A DNA stretch of 64,000 bases from Vibrio fortis (GCF_000695685.1 NZ_JFFR01000002.1:868001-932000), one strand, 5' to 3'; shown: positions 26,909 through 36,393, numbered from the stretch's first letter. Notes: generated by a model from the sequence alone, not told the origin. A program made the numbers and translations.

Positions 26909-27343
26909 ATGAATAAGGTCGTATTTAGAAACTGTATTGAAAACAGTCAACATTGGTTGGAGTTAGAAAAGCTCTTTCAAAACGAGTGGTCTGATTTTCT
27001 CTTTGTAGATAGCTATAAACACGATGCCAACCTTCCGCCAGTTTTGGTGGCTATCCGAGAGAATCAAGTGATTGGCGGCCTTGCTTACTCGTATTTCAAA
27101 GAGCCTCATGGTGACTCTGACGTTATTTGGCTTAATGCTCTGCTTGTTTTACCCGAATGGCGTGGCCAAGGCATTGCAAGCGAGCTCATCAACCGCGGCA
27201 TCAAGCAAGCCTCTAACGCCCATCAAAGTAACCTTTATGTTTACACCAACGTGCCAGCTCTGTACCAATCACTAGATTGGTCAATCGTAGACATCGAAAG
27301 CGAGCCAAACCATAGCGTGATGAGCTTCCCTCTCCAGTCATAA
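26909..27343 (+). CDS. GNAT-family N-acetyltransferase
   Basis: A 144-residue acetyl-CoA-dependent acyltransferase. The acetyl-CoA pyrophosphate-binding motif is LLVLPEWRGQGIASELINRG (about residues 74-93, R/Q-x-x-G-x-G/A as RGQGIA), preceded by the strand PPVLVAIRENQVIGGLAYSY. The substrate is unknown. Single gene. Confidence 0.9.
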   Translation: MNKVVFRNCIENSQHWLELEKLFQNEWSDFLFVDSYKHDANLPPVLVAIRENQVIGGLAYSYFKEPHGDSDVIWLNALLVLPEWRGQGIASELINRGIKQASNAHQSNLYVYTNVPALYQSLDWSIVDIESEPNHSVMSFPLQS

Positions 27344-27365
27344 ATCGAGAAGAAGTTGGACCAAA

Positions 27366-27791
27366 TTAATGCTTGTATCTAAAGGTTTTACTGTCATCTA
27401 CAATTTCGATTTTGACAGGTACTGTGCCCTTCTTTACATTGCCGATTTCTGCAAATGACTTGTAAGAGAGGTCGATAACTCGGCCTTTAACGAAAGGACC
27501 TCTGTCGTTAATTTTAACATCGACCGATTGGTTAGTGCTTGTATTTGTCACCCTAACGATTGTTCCAAACGGCAGAGTTTTATGAGCCGCTGTGTAAGCA
27601 TTCATATCATAGATTTCGCCACTGGCAGTGAGCTTCCCATGGAATTTATTGCCGTACCAAGAAGCTTGACCAACCAAAGTATGTGATTTGGCATATTCCT
27701 TTGTTTTCGAGCTGCCAACTGCAGACGTTGAGGTGCATCCGACAAGGATAATGAGAGTAAGAGCGGTAAAGAGAACACGTAAATTTTTCAT
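27366..27791 (-). CDS. RlpA-like lipoprotein (septal-ring lytic transglycosylase family)
   Basis: A 141-residue outer-membrane lipoprotein with a double-psi beta-barrel. Signal peptide ends in ILVGC (Cys19). The RlpA core is GQASWYGNKFHGKLTASGEI then NAYTAAHKTLPFGTIVRVTN and VKINDRGPFVKGRVIDLSYK, containing the acidic/Asp residues used by RlpA enzymes. It lacks the C-terminal SPOR domain of full-length RlpA, so it would not be drawn to denuded septal glycan in the usual way. Short RlpA-like lipoproteins are common in vibrios. Confidence 0.87.
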   Translation of the reverse strand: MKNLRVLFTALTLIILVGCTSTSAVGSSKTKEYAKSHTLVGQASWYGNKFHGKLTASGEIYDMNAYTAAHKTLPFGTIVRVTNTSTNQSVDVKINDRGPFVKGRVIDLSYKSFAEIGNVKKGTVPVKIEIVDDSKTFRYKH

Positions 27792-28002
27792 ACTTTGGGT
27801 ACTGTTTCGATGTCGTTAATTTGGTTGTTAGTCTGAGTATAGTGACTTCCGAGTCCAAGCCACCATTTGTTAGGGCTTGGCATACTTTCACGATCGACAG
27901 TGAAATCCGTCATCATTTCGAAAGAATTTATCTGTGGAAGGTTAAATTTAACAAGGTATTGAAAACTGGTTTATTAAACTGACAATCTACAAGCACAAAA
28001 AA

Positions 28003-28026
28003 AGGATTGGTATCTCAACCAATCCT
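28003..28026 (-). terminator. intrinsic terminator of the LysE gene
   Basis: On the minus strand AGGATTGGT-TGAGAT-ACCAATCCT is followed by a run of Ts (27997-28002). It lies 28 bases after the LysE-family gene's stop. Confidence 0.8.
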
Positions 28027-28053
28027 CCAAAACTCGCTATTACGTAGAGTAAC

Positions 28054-28653
28054 TTAAGCAGGCTGATACAACATAAATGCCACTACCATCGCTAAGCTTC
28101 CCCCCAAACAACGGTTAACCATCACCATCTGTTTTGGTGATTGCAACAGACGCTGCAGCATAGTTCCGCAATACGCCCAAACCAACATACACAATACACC
28201 GGTCCCCACCATGATGGTGGTAATCGTCACCACTTGAATCAGGTAATCTGTTTGTGTGGTGATGAACTGAGAAAATACGGTCAGCGAAGCAATCCACCCT
28301 TTTGGGTTTAAAACTTGAATCAAAACACCAGACATAAATCCTGAGCGATTCACCGACTCTTCTTGCTCAATTTCCATGTTGGCAATCGACCACGCCATAA
28401 ACAGTAAATAAGCCGCCCCAAGGTATTTCATTACCGTGTAGATCTCTGGGTAGAGGGTAAACAGGCTCACCAATCCCGCGCTTGAACCCGCCAGTATGAT
28501 GATGATGCCAAAAGCGTTACCAGAGACAAAAGGCAATGTTGCCGCAAATCCATATCGGCTTGATATCCCAAGCAATGCAATGTTTCCTGCTCCCGGTGTA
28601 ATTCCAATCGATATTGAAAACAACAAGAACGCCAGCATTAATTGAGCGCTCAT
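28054..28653 (-). CDS. LysE/RhtB-family amino-acid exporter
   Basis: A 199-residue inner-membrane protein with six hydrophobic segments. The family signature is ISIGITPGAGNIALLGISSR at residues 14-33, and the later NPKGWIASLTVFSQF. Members export amino acids such as lysine, threonine, homoserine or cysteine. It is divergent from an Lrp/AsnC regulator, a common pairing that controls such exporters by the internal amino-acid level. Confidence 0.9.
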   Translation of the reverse strand: MSAQLMLAFLLFSISIGITPGAGNIALLGISSRYGFAATLPFVSGNAFGIIIILAGSSAGLVSLFTLYPEIYTVMKYLGAAYLLFMAWSIANMEIEQEESVNRSGFMSGVLIQVLNPKGWIASLTVFSQFITTQTDYLIQVVTITTIMVGTGVLCMLVWAYCGTMLQRLLQSPKQMVMVNRCLGGSLAMVVAFMLYQPA

Positions 28654-28773
28654 TCTTTCTCTCCTAGTTGATAAAACGTTAGTGGGAGAAGAGTTTACCG
28701 ATTCGAATAGGAATTAAATTGCTATATGCGTTAGTATTAAATCAAATTTGAGCAGACTTTTTCTAAAATCATT

Positions 28774-29259
28774 ATGAAAGTGAAAGAATCCACCAACGAG
28801 GTGCTAGATGATACGGATATTGCCATTCTTGGACATATTCAAAAAGACGGACGCATGAGTAACAGCAAGCTTGCCGAGAAGGTAAACCTGAGTGAAACAC
28901 CTTGCTGGCGTCGTTGGAAGCGCATGGAAGAAACCGGTTATATTGATGGCTATACCGCACAACTAAACCGCAAAAAACTGGGGCTGCATGTGGCAGGTTT
29001 TACCCTGGTAACACTCGGCAATCATGAGGTTGAAAACACCGAACCTTTTGAAGAGTTTGTCGCAGTCACAGACTGGATCACCATGTGCCACTGCATTGCA
29101 GGCGGTGCCGATTACATGATTCAGGTGTTGGCGAGAGATCTGGAAGAGTATTTTGAGCGAATCAGCTCTATTCGACGAGTAAAAGGCGTCAGCGCAATTC
29201 AGTCTAACATCTCAGTGAAGGAGCTTAAAAACAGCTACCAACTGCCGCTGCAAGATTAG
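28774..29259 (+). CDS. Lrp/AsnC-family regulator
   Basis: A 161-residue feast/famine regulator. The helix-turn-helix is IAILGHIQKDGRMSNSKLAE then KVNLSETPCWRRWKRMEETG (residues 15-55), followed by the RAM ligand-sensing domain with ITMCHCIAGGADYMIQVLARD. It is divergent from the LysE exporter, its probable target, and ends at a strong terminator. Confidence 0.92.
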   Translation: MKVKESTNEVLDDTDIAILGHIQKDGRMSNSKLAEKVNLSETPCWRRWKRMEETGYIDGYTAQLNRKKLGLHVAGFTLVTLGNHEVENTEPFEEFVAVTDWITMCHCIAGGADYMIQVLARDLEEYFERISSIRRVKGVSAIQSNISVKELKNSYQLPLQD

Positions 29260-29275
29260 TGGATTTAAAACTTAG

Positions 29276-29310
29276 AAAGCCCAGTCAGCGATAATGCGAC
29301 TGGGCTTTTT
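29276..29310 (+). terminator. bidirectional intrinsic terminator
   Basis: AAAGCCCAGTC (29276-29286) pairs with GACTGGGCTTT (29298-29308) around an 11-nt loop and is followed by further Ts. It serves the Lrp gene; the convergent sdaA ends 55 bases away. Confidence 0.8.
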
Positions 29311-29364
29311 GTTGTCGTTCATACAAGAGTATCGGTCTCACAAAGGCTTGAGACTGAGTTGGCC

Positions 29365-30735
29365 TTACTCACAAGGATGTGCAAGATGAATAAGCGCCAA
29401 ACCGCCCAATGAGGTTTCGCGATACTTCTTATTCATGTCTTTACCTGTTTGGTACATGGTCGCGATAACCTTATCCAGCGAGATCAGAGATTTACTATTA
29501 CGCTTCAAAGCCATGCGTGATGCATTAATCGCCTTCATCGCACCCATTGCATTTCGCTCAATACACGGCACTTGTACCAAGCCACCAATTGGGTCACACG
29601 TCATACCCAGCGAATGCTCCATTGCTATTTCTGCGGCAATGCAAATCTGCTCGTTACTGCCACCACGAAGTGCAGTTAAACCCGCAGCCGCCATAGAAGA
29701 TGATACGCCGACTTCACCTTGGCACCCCACTTCGGCACCTGAAATGGAAGCGTTGGTTTTGTACAAAATACCGATCGCGCCCGATACTGCTAAGAAATCT
29801 TTTAACTGCTTGGTATCCAACTCTTTAATGAAGCGATGGTAATACATCAATACAGCCGGAATCACGCCAGCAGCACCATTAGTTGGTGATGTGACTACCT
29901 GACCACCAGCAGCATTTTCTTCACTTACGGCAAAGGCAAACAAGTTAATCCAGTCCATGATTTCCATTGGATCGTTCTCAACCGCAGCATTCGCTTCCAA
30001 CTTTTTCAGTAGGTTTGGAGCTCGGCGAGTGACGTTCAGTCCACCATCAAGAATGCCTTCAGTTTCAAAACCACGCTCCATACAACGTGACATCACGCGC
30101 CAAATCTGGTCTGCCTTTTCTGCAATCGCATCAACATCTTGGAAAGCGGACTCATTTTGCAGGATCATGCCGCCTAGGCTCATGCCATTTTTTTCTGCCT
30201 GCTCAAGCATCTCTTCAGCATTACTAAACGGGTATGTCACCTCAACAGACTTAGATTGAGCGCCATTCTGGAGTTCATCAGCGGTTGCAATGAAACCACC
30301 GCCGATTGAGTAATAGGTTTCATCGACAATCACATTTCCAGCTTGGTCAAAGGCAGTAATCATCATACCGTTCTCATGAAGTGGTAGATTGTCCTCATGA
30401 AATAGCATGTCAGTTTTATAGTTGAAACCGATAGTGTGGCTTCCACTTAACTGCATCTCACCACTATCAATTGCTCGACGCATCGCTTGGTTAGCACTGG
30501 TGATCTTAATCGTATCTGGTTTGTTACCGAGCAATCCCAAAATAGTTGCTCTGTCGGTGTGGTGTCCGATTCCAGTGAGTGACAGTGAACCATAAAGATC
30601 GACCTGAACACGAACCACTTCTGTGATTTTGTCAGCAACTAACTGAGTGAAATGAAAACCCGCAATCATTGGGCCGTTGGTGTGCGAGCTCGAAGGCCCA
30701 ACACCAATTTTGTAGATATCAAAGATCGATAACAT
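29365..30735 (-). CDS. sdaA: L-serine dehydratase (iron-sulfur type)
   Basis: Deaminates L-serine to pyruvate and ammonia with a 4Fe-4S cluster. The protein has 456 residues, typical of the single-chain SdaA/SdaB type. Motifs: IYKIGVGPSSSHTNGPM (N-terminal beta domain), SGSHTIGFNY, SPTNGAAGVIPAVL, and three cysteines for the cluster in ISGAEVGCQGEVGVSSSMA, MTCDPIGG and VQVPCIERNAMGA. It starts 25 bases after the symporter gene and is probably co-transcribed with it, suggesting uptake and deamination of serine or a related compound. Confidence 0.94.
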   Translation of the reverse strand: MLSIFDIYKIGVGPSSSHTNGPMIAGFHFTQLVADKITEVVRVQVDLYGSLSLTGIGHHTDRATILGLLGNKPDTIKITSANQAMRRAIDSGEMQLSGSHTIGFNYKTDMLFHEDNLPLHENGMMITAFDQAGNVIVDETYYSIGGGFIATADELQNGAQSKSVEVTYPFSNAEEMLEQAEKNGMSLGGMILQNESAFQDVDAIAEKADQIWRVMSRCMERGFETEGILDGGLNVTRRAPNLLKKLEANAAVENDPMEIMDWINLFAFAVSEENAAGGQVVTSPTNGAAGVIPAVLMYYHRFIKELDTKQLKDFLAVSGAIGILYKTNASISGAEVGCQGEVGVSSSMAAAGLTALRGGSNEQICIAAEIAMEHSLGMTCDPIGGLVQVPCIERNAMGAMKAINASRMALKRNSKSLISLDKVIATMYQTGKDMNKKYRETSLGGLALIHLAHPCE

Positions 30736-30760
30736 AGAACTACCATTAAAAATCGGTCAA

Positions 30761-32302
30761 TTAAGAAAGAACGGCATAAAGCCAATCAGGAATAACGGTA
30801 CAAGCAGCGACGGTGACTACGGCAAATACCAATAAGCCGTAATGACTTGTCGTCGGCTTGGCAAACCAGTGCTTTTGCTTAGCAATAAACTCATTTTGTT
30901 GTTGAGTGACTTCACCAAAGAATCGGCTCACGATAACACCAAGAACGAGAAAAACGACGGTGCCAATCAGTGCAAACCAAGGCCAAGAAATACCACTGTA
31001 TTTGGCAATAAACACCACAACCACACTGCCTATGCTGCCGGCAATCACGCCCTTCTCATTCGCTTTTTTGAAAAACAGCCCAAGGATGAAAGAGCCAAGA
31101 CGAATACCAACAAAAATTGAAGTAAGGCTAGCAATGGTTTTTAGTACAGATTCGTTTGAAACAGCGAGCAAAGCAGGCACCACCACCGACGCAGCGGCAA
31201 CAAGACTCATCTTTCTGGCCACCGATTCATAGTGTGCGTCGGAAGCTGATTTACGAAAAAAGCGCTTATAAAAATCGAACGTTGCGACGGTTGCCATTGA
31301 GTTGTAGGTCGAGTCGAGAGTCGACATAGCAGCAGCTGATAACGCAGCAATCACTAAACCGACAATGATTGGATTGGTGTGGTTAAACACAAAATCGAGA
31401 ATCACTTCATTGCTGTTTTCAAAACTATTGTCTTGATAAAAGACACTAAGCAGTACGCCCATTACTGCAAAAAATAGGTAGATGAAAAACGCACCATAGC
31501 CACACAGCAGCATAGATCGCTGTGCTGTTTTCACATCTTTTGTCGCCAACGTTCTTTGAATAATCAGCTGGTTAGTGCCATACACGCTAAGGTGCAAAAA
31601 GCTCACTGCGACCAAGCCCGCCCATAAAGTGGTATCAACACCCAAGTCGAAATCTAGGTTGATGATGTTAAGTTGTTCTGGTGACGGCATCTCGCCCGCT
31701 TCAATTTTCATTAGAAGCAAACCAAAAATCGCAATGCTGCCGATAATGAGTACTGCAGACTGCAGCATGTCGGTCCATATGACGGTTGAGATACCACCAG
31801 CGTAGGTATAAAGAGCAGTGAACAGGCTGATATAAATAATTGCTTCAGAAATCCCGATGGGTAGCACTTGTACTAAGATCAGCGCTACTGCATACAAAAT
31901 GACACCCGCAGAAATACATTGAACCACAATAAATACAATGGAATTGATCGTACGAGCAACAACACCGAAGCGGTGCTCTAGGTATTCATAAATTGAAGTC
32001 AGGCCAAGCTTATAAAAGACAGGAACAAAGAAAACGACAGCGAAAAAGATGACGATCGGATAATTCAAGTGAACACTCATCGCTTCCAGACCTGAGCTAT
32101 AAACCCAGCCCGGCATGCCTACGAATGTCATCGCACTGATGTAGGTCGCAAGAATAGATACCCCTGCCGTAAACCAACCAAATTGCTTTCCGCCTGTGGA
32201 AAAGTCGCCACCTACGTTATAGCGCTTGTTCACTAAGTAGCTGATAAATAGTGTGGTTAACACATAAAGAGCAATCACCACAAAACTTGAGTACGTAACC
32301 AT
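30761..32302 (-). CDS. sodium:solute symporter (SSS family)
   Basis: A 513-residue Na+-coupled permease with about 13 hydrophobic helices. Features: VSILATYISAMTFVGMPGWV near residue 49 (helix 2), IYISLFTALYTYAGGISTVI, the sodium-site helix AALSAAAMSTLDSTYNSMAT (helix 8, Ser/Thr-rich), and ATFDFYKRFF. The substrate is unknown. Operon linkage to sdaA hints at serine or another small amino or organic acid. It is divergent from the MFS gene, with two CRP-like sites between. Confidence 0.9.
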   Translation of the reverse strand: MVTYSSFVVIALYVLTTLFISYLVNKRYNVGGDFSTGGKQFGWFTAGVSILATYISAMTFVGMPGWVYSSGLEAMSVHLNYPIVIFFAVVFFVPVFYKLGLTSIYEYLEHRFGVVARTINSIVFIVVQCISAGVILYAVALILVQVLPIGISEAIIYISLFTALYTYAGGISTVIWTDMLQSAVLIIGSIAIFGLLLMKIEAGEMPSPEQLNIINLDFDLGVDTTLWAGLVAVSFLHLSVYGTNQLIIQRTLATKDVKTAQRSMLLCGYGAFFIYLFFAVMGVLLSVFYQDNSFENSNEVILDFVFNHTNPIIVGLVIAALSAAAMSTLDSTYNSMATVATFDFYKRFFRKSASDAHYESVARKMSLVAAASVVVPALLAVSNESVLKTIASLTSIFVGIRLGSFILGLFFKKANEKGVIAGSIGSVVVVFIAKYSGISWPWFALIGTVVFLVLGVIVSRFFGEVTQQQNEFIAKQKHWFAKPTTSHYGLLVFAVVTVAACTVIPDWLYAVLS

Positions 32303-32390
32303 TTTGAGATTCCGTTTATTGTATTTCGCAAATCATTCGCTGCCAATATTACTTAAAATTGGATATTTTCCCTCAAAAACCCCCAATAAG

Positions 32391-32406
32391 TGTGAGTATT
32401 GTCACT
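32391..32406. promoter_or_regulatory. CRP-like site 1
   Basis: TGTGA-GTATTG-TCACT matches the CRP half-sites at 9 of 10 fixed positions. It lies in the 348-bp region between the divergent symporter/sdaA and MFS operons, 89 bases from the symporter start. Confidence 0.6.
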
Positions 32407-32461
32407 AAGATTGACGATTAAACGCTCAAAAAGTCCCAAAACGGCAAAAATGACGATTAAA

Positions 32462-32477
32462 TGGGATCAAGATCACC
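32462..32477. promoter_or_regulatory. CRP-like site 2
   Basis: TGGGATCAAGATCACC matches 13 of 16 positions of the extended CRP core (TGTGATCTAGATCACA). It lies between site 1 and the MFS gene. Two sites in one divergent region support carbon-source control of both transcripts. The rest of the gap (32303-32650) shows no reading frame. Confidence 0.5.
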
Positions 32478-32650
32478 AAAATACACATAATGGGTACGCA
32501 CTCATTTTAAAATTGACTTTGATCACGGATCTAATAACCACAAAAACTCTATTATCTCTCCCGAAACGAAGACAGCGTAGTAAACACCAATACCTACTAC
32601 ACTGTAATCAAAACTCATAACACCCTATATAAAATAAAGGTTTATCGGTC

Positions 32651-33946
32651 ATGACTACGAAAAAACACATGAGCGAAGTTCCTATGATTCAAAGGGTAGC
32701 TGCTTATCTTGCAATTCTAGTAGGCTACTTTTTCTATTGTTATAACTTTGTAATTATTGACTACGTACGCCCATACATCGTTGATGCATATGACGGCATT
32801 AACTTAGCAGATACGGCTCAGTTCTATACATGGCAGTCGGTTGGTGCACTTATTGGTGCTCTAAGCTGCGCATGGGTGGCATCAAACTTTGGTAAGAAAT
32901 CGACTCTTATTGTCATCACTGCACTGAACGGCGGCGCAACGATCATCAACATGATGTTTACTGACTACGCTATGTGGGCAGCAATGCGTTTCATCATCGG
33001 TATTTCTTTAGGTGGTTACTTCACGGTAGCGGTAAGCCTAATGATCGGCCTATTCACGCCAACGGTTCGCGGTAAGTTAACGGCATTCGCCTCTTCGATG
33101 TTCTCGGTTGCTCTTATGGCAATGGGTGCTTACGCAGCGTTTATCTCTAGCATTGACGCACCATGGCAGAGCCTAATGTGGGTAGGTGGTATTCCTCCTC
33201 TAGCAGCTGCAGTAGTGATGATCTTTATCCTTCCGAGCGACAAAAAAGTGATCGCTTACGGTGAAGAAGATCAAGCGAAAGCGGAAACATCAAATGCACC
33301 AGCGAAAAAAGGCTCTTGGGGCGAAATGCTTAGCGCGCCTTACCGCAAGCTAACCATCACTTGTCTATTGCTAGCAGGTCTTAACTTCTACGGCTACCAG
33401 TTCTTCTCAGGCTTCGTGACAACGTACCTAAAAGAAGTTCGTCAATTCGACGGCGCGACCATCGGCATCATCTTCTCTATCTCGGCATTCGGTTCTCTAT
33501 TCGGTGCTTGGGTATGGGGTGCAATTGCAGACAAATACGGCCGTAAGGTTAACGCATTCGGTTTCATCCTTGCAGGCATCATGGCATCGGTATTCTTCGT
33601 TGCTCCAAGCGACGTAATGATCGGCAGCCTAAACATGCTGGCTATCCTGGGTCTTATCTACAACTTCGGCCTATCAGCTTCAGCAGTATGGGGTGGTTAC
33701 TTCTCAGAACTGTTCCCAGCTCACCTACGCAGCTTCGGCGCAGCCCTATTCCACGGTGGTCGTATCATCGGCATGTGGGCACCAATGGTGCTGGTATTCA
33801 TCCAAGAGCGCAGCGACCTTGCAACGGCAATGTGGGGCTCACCAATCGTATGGATTGTGGCTGGTCTACTGTGGCTATCTCTACCAGAAACATTGAAAGG
33901 CGGCATCTTCGACAAGAGCAAAAAAGCGGAAGCGGCAAAAGCTTAA
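32651..33946 (+). CDS. MFS transporter
   Basis: A 431-residue major-facilitator permease with 12 hydrophobic helices. The loop 2-3 region is the N-half GALIGALSCAWVASNFGKKS and its C-half repeat is SLFGAWVWGAIADKYGRKVN. Loop 4-5 contains MRFIIGISLGGYFTVAVSLM, and WGGYFSELFPAHLRSFGAA resembles sugar-acid/aromatic-acid type carriers (sialate/metabolite:H+ symporter group). It is the first gene of the MFS-SnoaL-porin row and has AAAGG before the ATG. The substrate is unknown. Confidence 0.9.
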   Translation: MTTKKHMSEVPMIQRVAAYLAILVGYFFYCYNFVIIDYVRPYIVDAYDGINLADTAQFYTWQSVGALIGALSCAWVASNFGKKSTLIVITALNGGATIINMMFTDYAMWAAMRFIIGISLGGYFTVAVSLMIGLFTPTVRGKLTAFASSMFSVALMAMGAYAAFISSIDAPWQSLMWVGGIPPLAAAVVMIFILPSDKKVIAYGEEDQAKAETSNAPAKKGSWGEMLSAPYRKLTITCLLLAGLNFYGYQFFSGFVTTYLKEVRQFDGATIGIIFSISAFGSLFGAWVWGAIADKYGRKVNAFGFILAGIMASVFFVAPSDVMIGSLNMLAILGLIYNFGLSASAVWGGYFSELFPAHLRSFGAALFHGGRIIGMWAPMVLVFIQERSDLATAMWGSPIVWIVAGLLWLSLPETLKGGIFDKSKKAEAAKA

Positions 33947-33991
33947 TCCCCTTTAGTTGAAAGTCTCTCAAGACAAGAAATAAACATTGAT

Positions 33992-34011
33992 CCGGCTGAG
34001 CAGTCAGCCGG
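33992..34011 (+). other. intercistronic hairpin, MFS to SnoaL
   Basis: CCGGCTGA-GCAG-TCAGCCGG, a perfect 8-bp stem with a tetraloop, lies in the 127-base gap before the SnoaL-like gene, with no T-run. It probably stabilises or adjusts the downstream message rather than ending transcription. Confidence 0.55.
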
Positions 34012-34073
34012 TAACAAAATCCAAATCGAGTCCTGTTCCGAATGTTGACTCGACAACATAAAGAGAATGAATT

Positions 34074-35090
34074 ATGTCTAAATATCAAGAAGCTAAACGC
34101 ATTGTTCGCGAATACTTTAATGCGATGGAAAATGCAACTCACGAGAACGTTGCTGAAGTACTAAAAGCACACACTTCTGAAGACTACTTGTGGCGCGGTG
34201 TTTACCCATTCCGTGAGCAAGAAGGCGCTCAAGCGGCAGCTGACGTATTCTGGGCTCCAATGATGAAATCAATGACTCGCATGCAGCGTCGTCAAGATAT
34301 CTTCATCGGCGGTAACAACGAAATCAACCCAGATGAAATTTGGGTAATGAGCATGGGTCACTTCATGGGTCTATTCGACGCTGAATACCTAGGCATGCGC
34401 CCTACTGGCAAAATCATGAACGTTCGTTACGCAGAGTTTAACTGTGTTGTTGAAGGCAAAATCACTAAGACAGGCCTATTCCTAGACCTACTAGGCATGA
34501 TGGACCAAGCGGGTTGCTACCCACTACCACCATCGACAGGTAAGCACTTCGTATACCCTGGCCCACGTAACCACGACGGTCTACTGTTTGAAGACGCAGC
34601 TCCAGAAGAGGGCGTTGCTACACTTGCTCTAGTGAACAAGATGGTTGATGACCTATCTGCACTTAACGACAGCGGCGCAATGGGTTGTCCACCTGAGGTT
34701 CTAGAGAAGAGCTGGTCTAAAGATATGATCTGGTACGGCCCTTGTGGTATCGGTGCATCTTACACAATCCCACGTTACCAGAAGCAACACCAACTTCCTT
34801 TCCGTAATAACCTGAAAGACAAGAAATTTAATGGGCACGTTTGTCGTTTCGCTGAAGGTAGCTTCTCTTGTTTCTTCGGTTGGCCAAACCTATCAAACAC
34901 ACCAACAGGTGGCTTCCTAGGTATGACTGGTGGCGAAGTTCGCGCAGACATGCAAGTGGTTGACGTTTACTACCGAGACGGCGACAAGCTATCTGAAAAC
35001 TGGGTACTGATTGATCTTCCTTTCTGGCTAAAACAGCAAGGTCTAGATGTGTTCGAACGCACTTCTTCAATCCTAAACCCAACGCTGTAA
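34074..35090 (+). CDS. tandem SnoaL-like (NTF2-fold) protein
   Basis: A 338-residue cytoplasmic protein that reads as two SnoaL-like domains: residues 1-150 (AKRIVREYFNAMENA...VRYAEFNCVVEGKITKTGLF then LDLLGMMDQAGCYPLPPSTG) and about 190-330 (WSKDMIWYGPCGIG...GGEVRADMQVVDVYYRDGDK then LSENWVLIDLPFWLKQQGLD). SnoaL proteins are ester cyclases, isomerases or hydrolases on aromatic or polyketide compounds. The conserved N-x-x-x-I-D-L/P-type ends are visible in both halves. The neighbours (permease, porin, LacI) point to catabolism of an imported compound. The reaction is unknown. Confidence 0.75.
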   Translation: MSKYQEAKRIVREYFNAMENATHENVAEVLKAHTSEDYLWRGVYPFREQEGAQAAADVFWAPMMKSMTRMQRRQDIFIGGNNEINPDEIWVMSMGHFMGLFDAEYLGMRPTGKIMNVRYAEFNCVVEGKITKTGLFLDLLGMMDQAGCYPLPPSTGKHFVYPGPRNHDGLLFEDAAPEEGVATLALVNKMVDDLSALNDSGAMGCPPEVLEKSWSKDMIWYGPCGIGASYTIPRYQKQHQLPFRNNLKDKKFNGHVCRFAEGSFSCFFGWPNLSNTPTGGFLGMTGGEVRADMQVVDVYYRDGDKLSENWVLIDLPFWLKQQGLDVFERTSSILNPTL

Positions 35091-35139
35091 CTCTGTCCTA
35101 TTGTCTATCTAGTCCATACCTACACTAGGTCGACATGAC

Positions 35140-35167
35140 TGCCGAGGGCTCCTTCTCGCCCTCGGCA
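35140..35167 (+). other. intercistronic hairpin, SnoaL to porin
   Basis: TGCCGAGGGC (35140-35149) pairs perfectly with GCCCTCGGCA (35158-35167), loop TCCTTCTC. There is no T-run. It is GC-rich for the region and could be a weak terminator or an RNA-stability element in front of the highly expressed-looking porin gene. Confidence 0.5.
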
Positions 35168-35288
35168 ACTTGCTCCACTCAAAATAACCAACCTGTGCCT
35201 CACGGATGGGTGCACCCTCTGAACCATTACATTTAACGGGCTTGAAAGCACGGTGGCTTTCGACCGCCTGAATAAAGTGAAAACAACA

Positions 35289-36365
35289 ATGAAAAAGTCG
35301 ATTATCTCTGCAGTGGTCTTCGCTGCGCTTACTTCTAGCTCTGCTTTTGCAGCCCACACATTTACTAATGAAGCTGGTGACAGCTTAACTCTAGACGGCC
35401 GTTTTGACGTTCGTTACCACGACAAAGGTGGCGACCATAACGGCGAATGGAACAGCGGTAGCTCTCGTTTTGGCCTAAAAGGCAAAATGGGACTAGACAA
35501 TGATTGGACTGGCTTTGGCCACGCTGAGTGGGGTTACAACTCTGGTGCCAACGGCGACAACATTTATGACCGACTTCTATACGCAGGTGTAGAACACGAT
35601 AAATATGGCAAGATCGCAGCGGGTACTAAGCAGTGGTCTACCTTCTATGATGTGGCTTGGTTTACCGATATGGGTCGTGTATTTGGCTCGCGTGGTTCTG
35701 GTTACTACAACTTGTCTGACTGGGGTATTGCGTCAGGTACTGGTCGTGCGGAAAACTCAATCACCTACCGCAACAACATCAACGATAACTGGAAGTACGG
35801 CTTTACCTACCAAACAACTCGTGAAGATGTTGGCCTGGCTGATGGTAAAACAGCAACACTGAAAAACGGTATGGGTGCCTCAACGCTATACACGGTTATG
35901 GATGGCCTAACCATTGGTTTAGCCTACCACCAAAATGAGTTTGACGATGTTGAAGCGGGTGTTCAGAACATCAAAAATGGCGATACTCAACACATCGGTT
36001 TATTGGGTGTGAACTACACTAACAACGGATTGTTTGTTGGCTTCACTTACAGCCAAGGTTCAAACTGGGAAACCACAAGCCAAGCAGAGTTCTACGACCA
36101 CCGTGGTGCTGAATTCTTTACTTACTACCACTTTGAGAATGGTCTACGTCCAACCTTTAACGTCAACTACTTAACGGATACAGACGACAATGCCAATGGT
36201 TACGAGCGTCAGTTGATTATCCCTGGCCTTGAGTACCACTTTAAGAAAAACAAATTCTTAGTATGGACTGAGTACCAATTCGATAATGGCAAAGACTCAT
36301 ACAATGGTGTGAAGTACGAAAACAGCGACGACCAATTTGCCGCAGGTATTCGTTACTACTTCTAG
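35289..36365 (+). CDS. outer-membrane general porin
   Basis: A 358-residue trimeric beta-barrel porin. Signal peptide MKKSIISAVVFAALTSSSAF ending in AFA-A. The mature part alternates short strands and loops, including SSRFGLKGKMGLDNDWTGFG, RLLYAGVEHDKYGKIAAGTK and AENSITYRNN (constriction-loop region), and ends in IRYYF with the terminal Phe needed for assembly. I used the ATG at 35289, which starts the signal peptide. It lies in the MFS-SnoaL-porin row, so it probably admits the same substrate. Confidence 0.92.
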   Translation: MKKSIISAVVFAALTSSSAFAAHTFTNEAGDSLTLDGRFDVRYHDKGGDHNGEWNSGSSRFGLKGKMGLDNDWTGFGHAEWGYNSGANGDNIYDRLLYAGVEHDKYGKIAAGTKQWSTFYDVAWFTDMGRVFGSRGSGYYNLSDWGIASGTGRAENSITYRNNINDNWKYGFTYQTTREDVGLADGKTATLKNGMGASTLYTVMDGLTIGLAYHQNEFDDVEAGVQNIKNGDTQHIGLLGVNYTNNGLFVGFTYSQGSNWETTSQAEFYDHRGAEFFTYYHFENGLRPTFNVNYLTDTDDNANGYERQLIIPGLEYHFKKNKFLVWTEYQFDNGKDSYNGVKYENSDDQFAAGIRYYF

Positions 36366-36393
36366 TATGAACAGAACCTTCTAAATTCTAAAC

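Noticed and set aside
28003..28026. ATTGGTAT sequence taken at first for another copy of the MITE-like element
   Set aside because: It is part of a compact terminator hairpin and lacks the rest of the element.
27792..28053. Amino-acid riboswitch near the LysE and RlpA-like genes
   Set aside because: The gap lies downstream of the LysE gene, and no conserved riboswitch core is visible.
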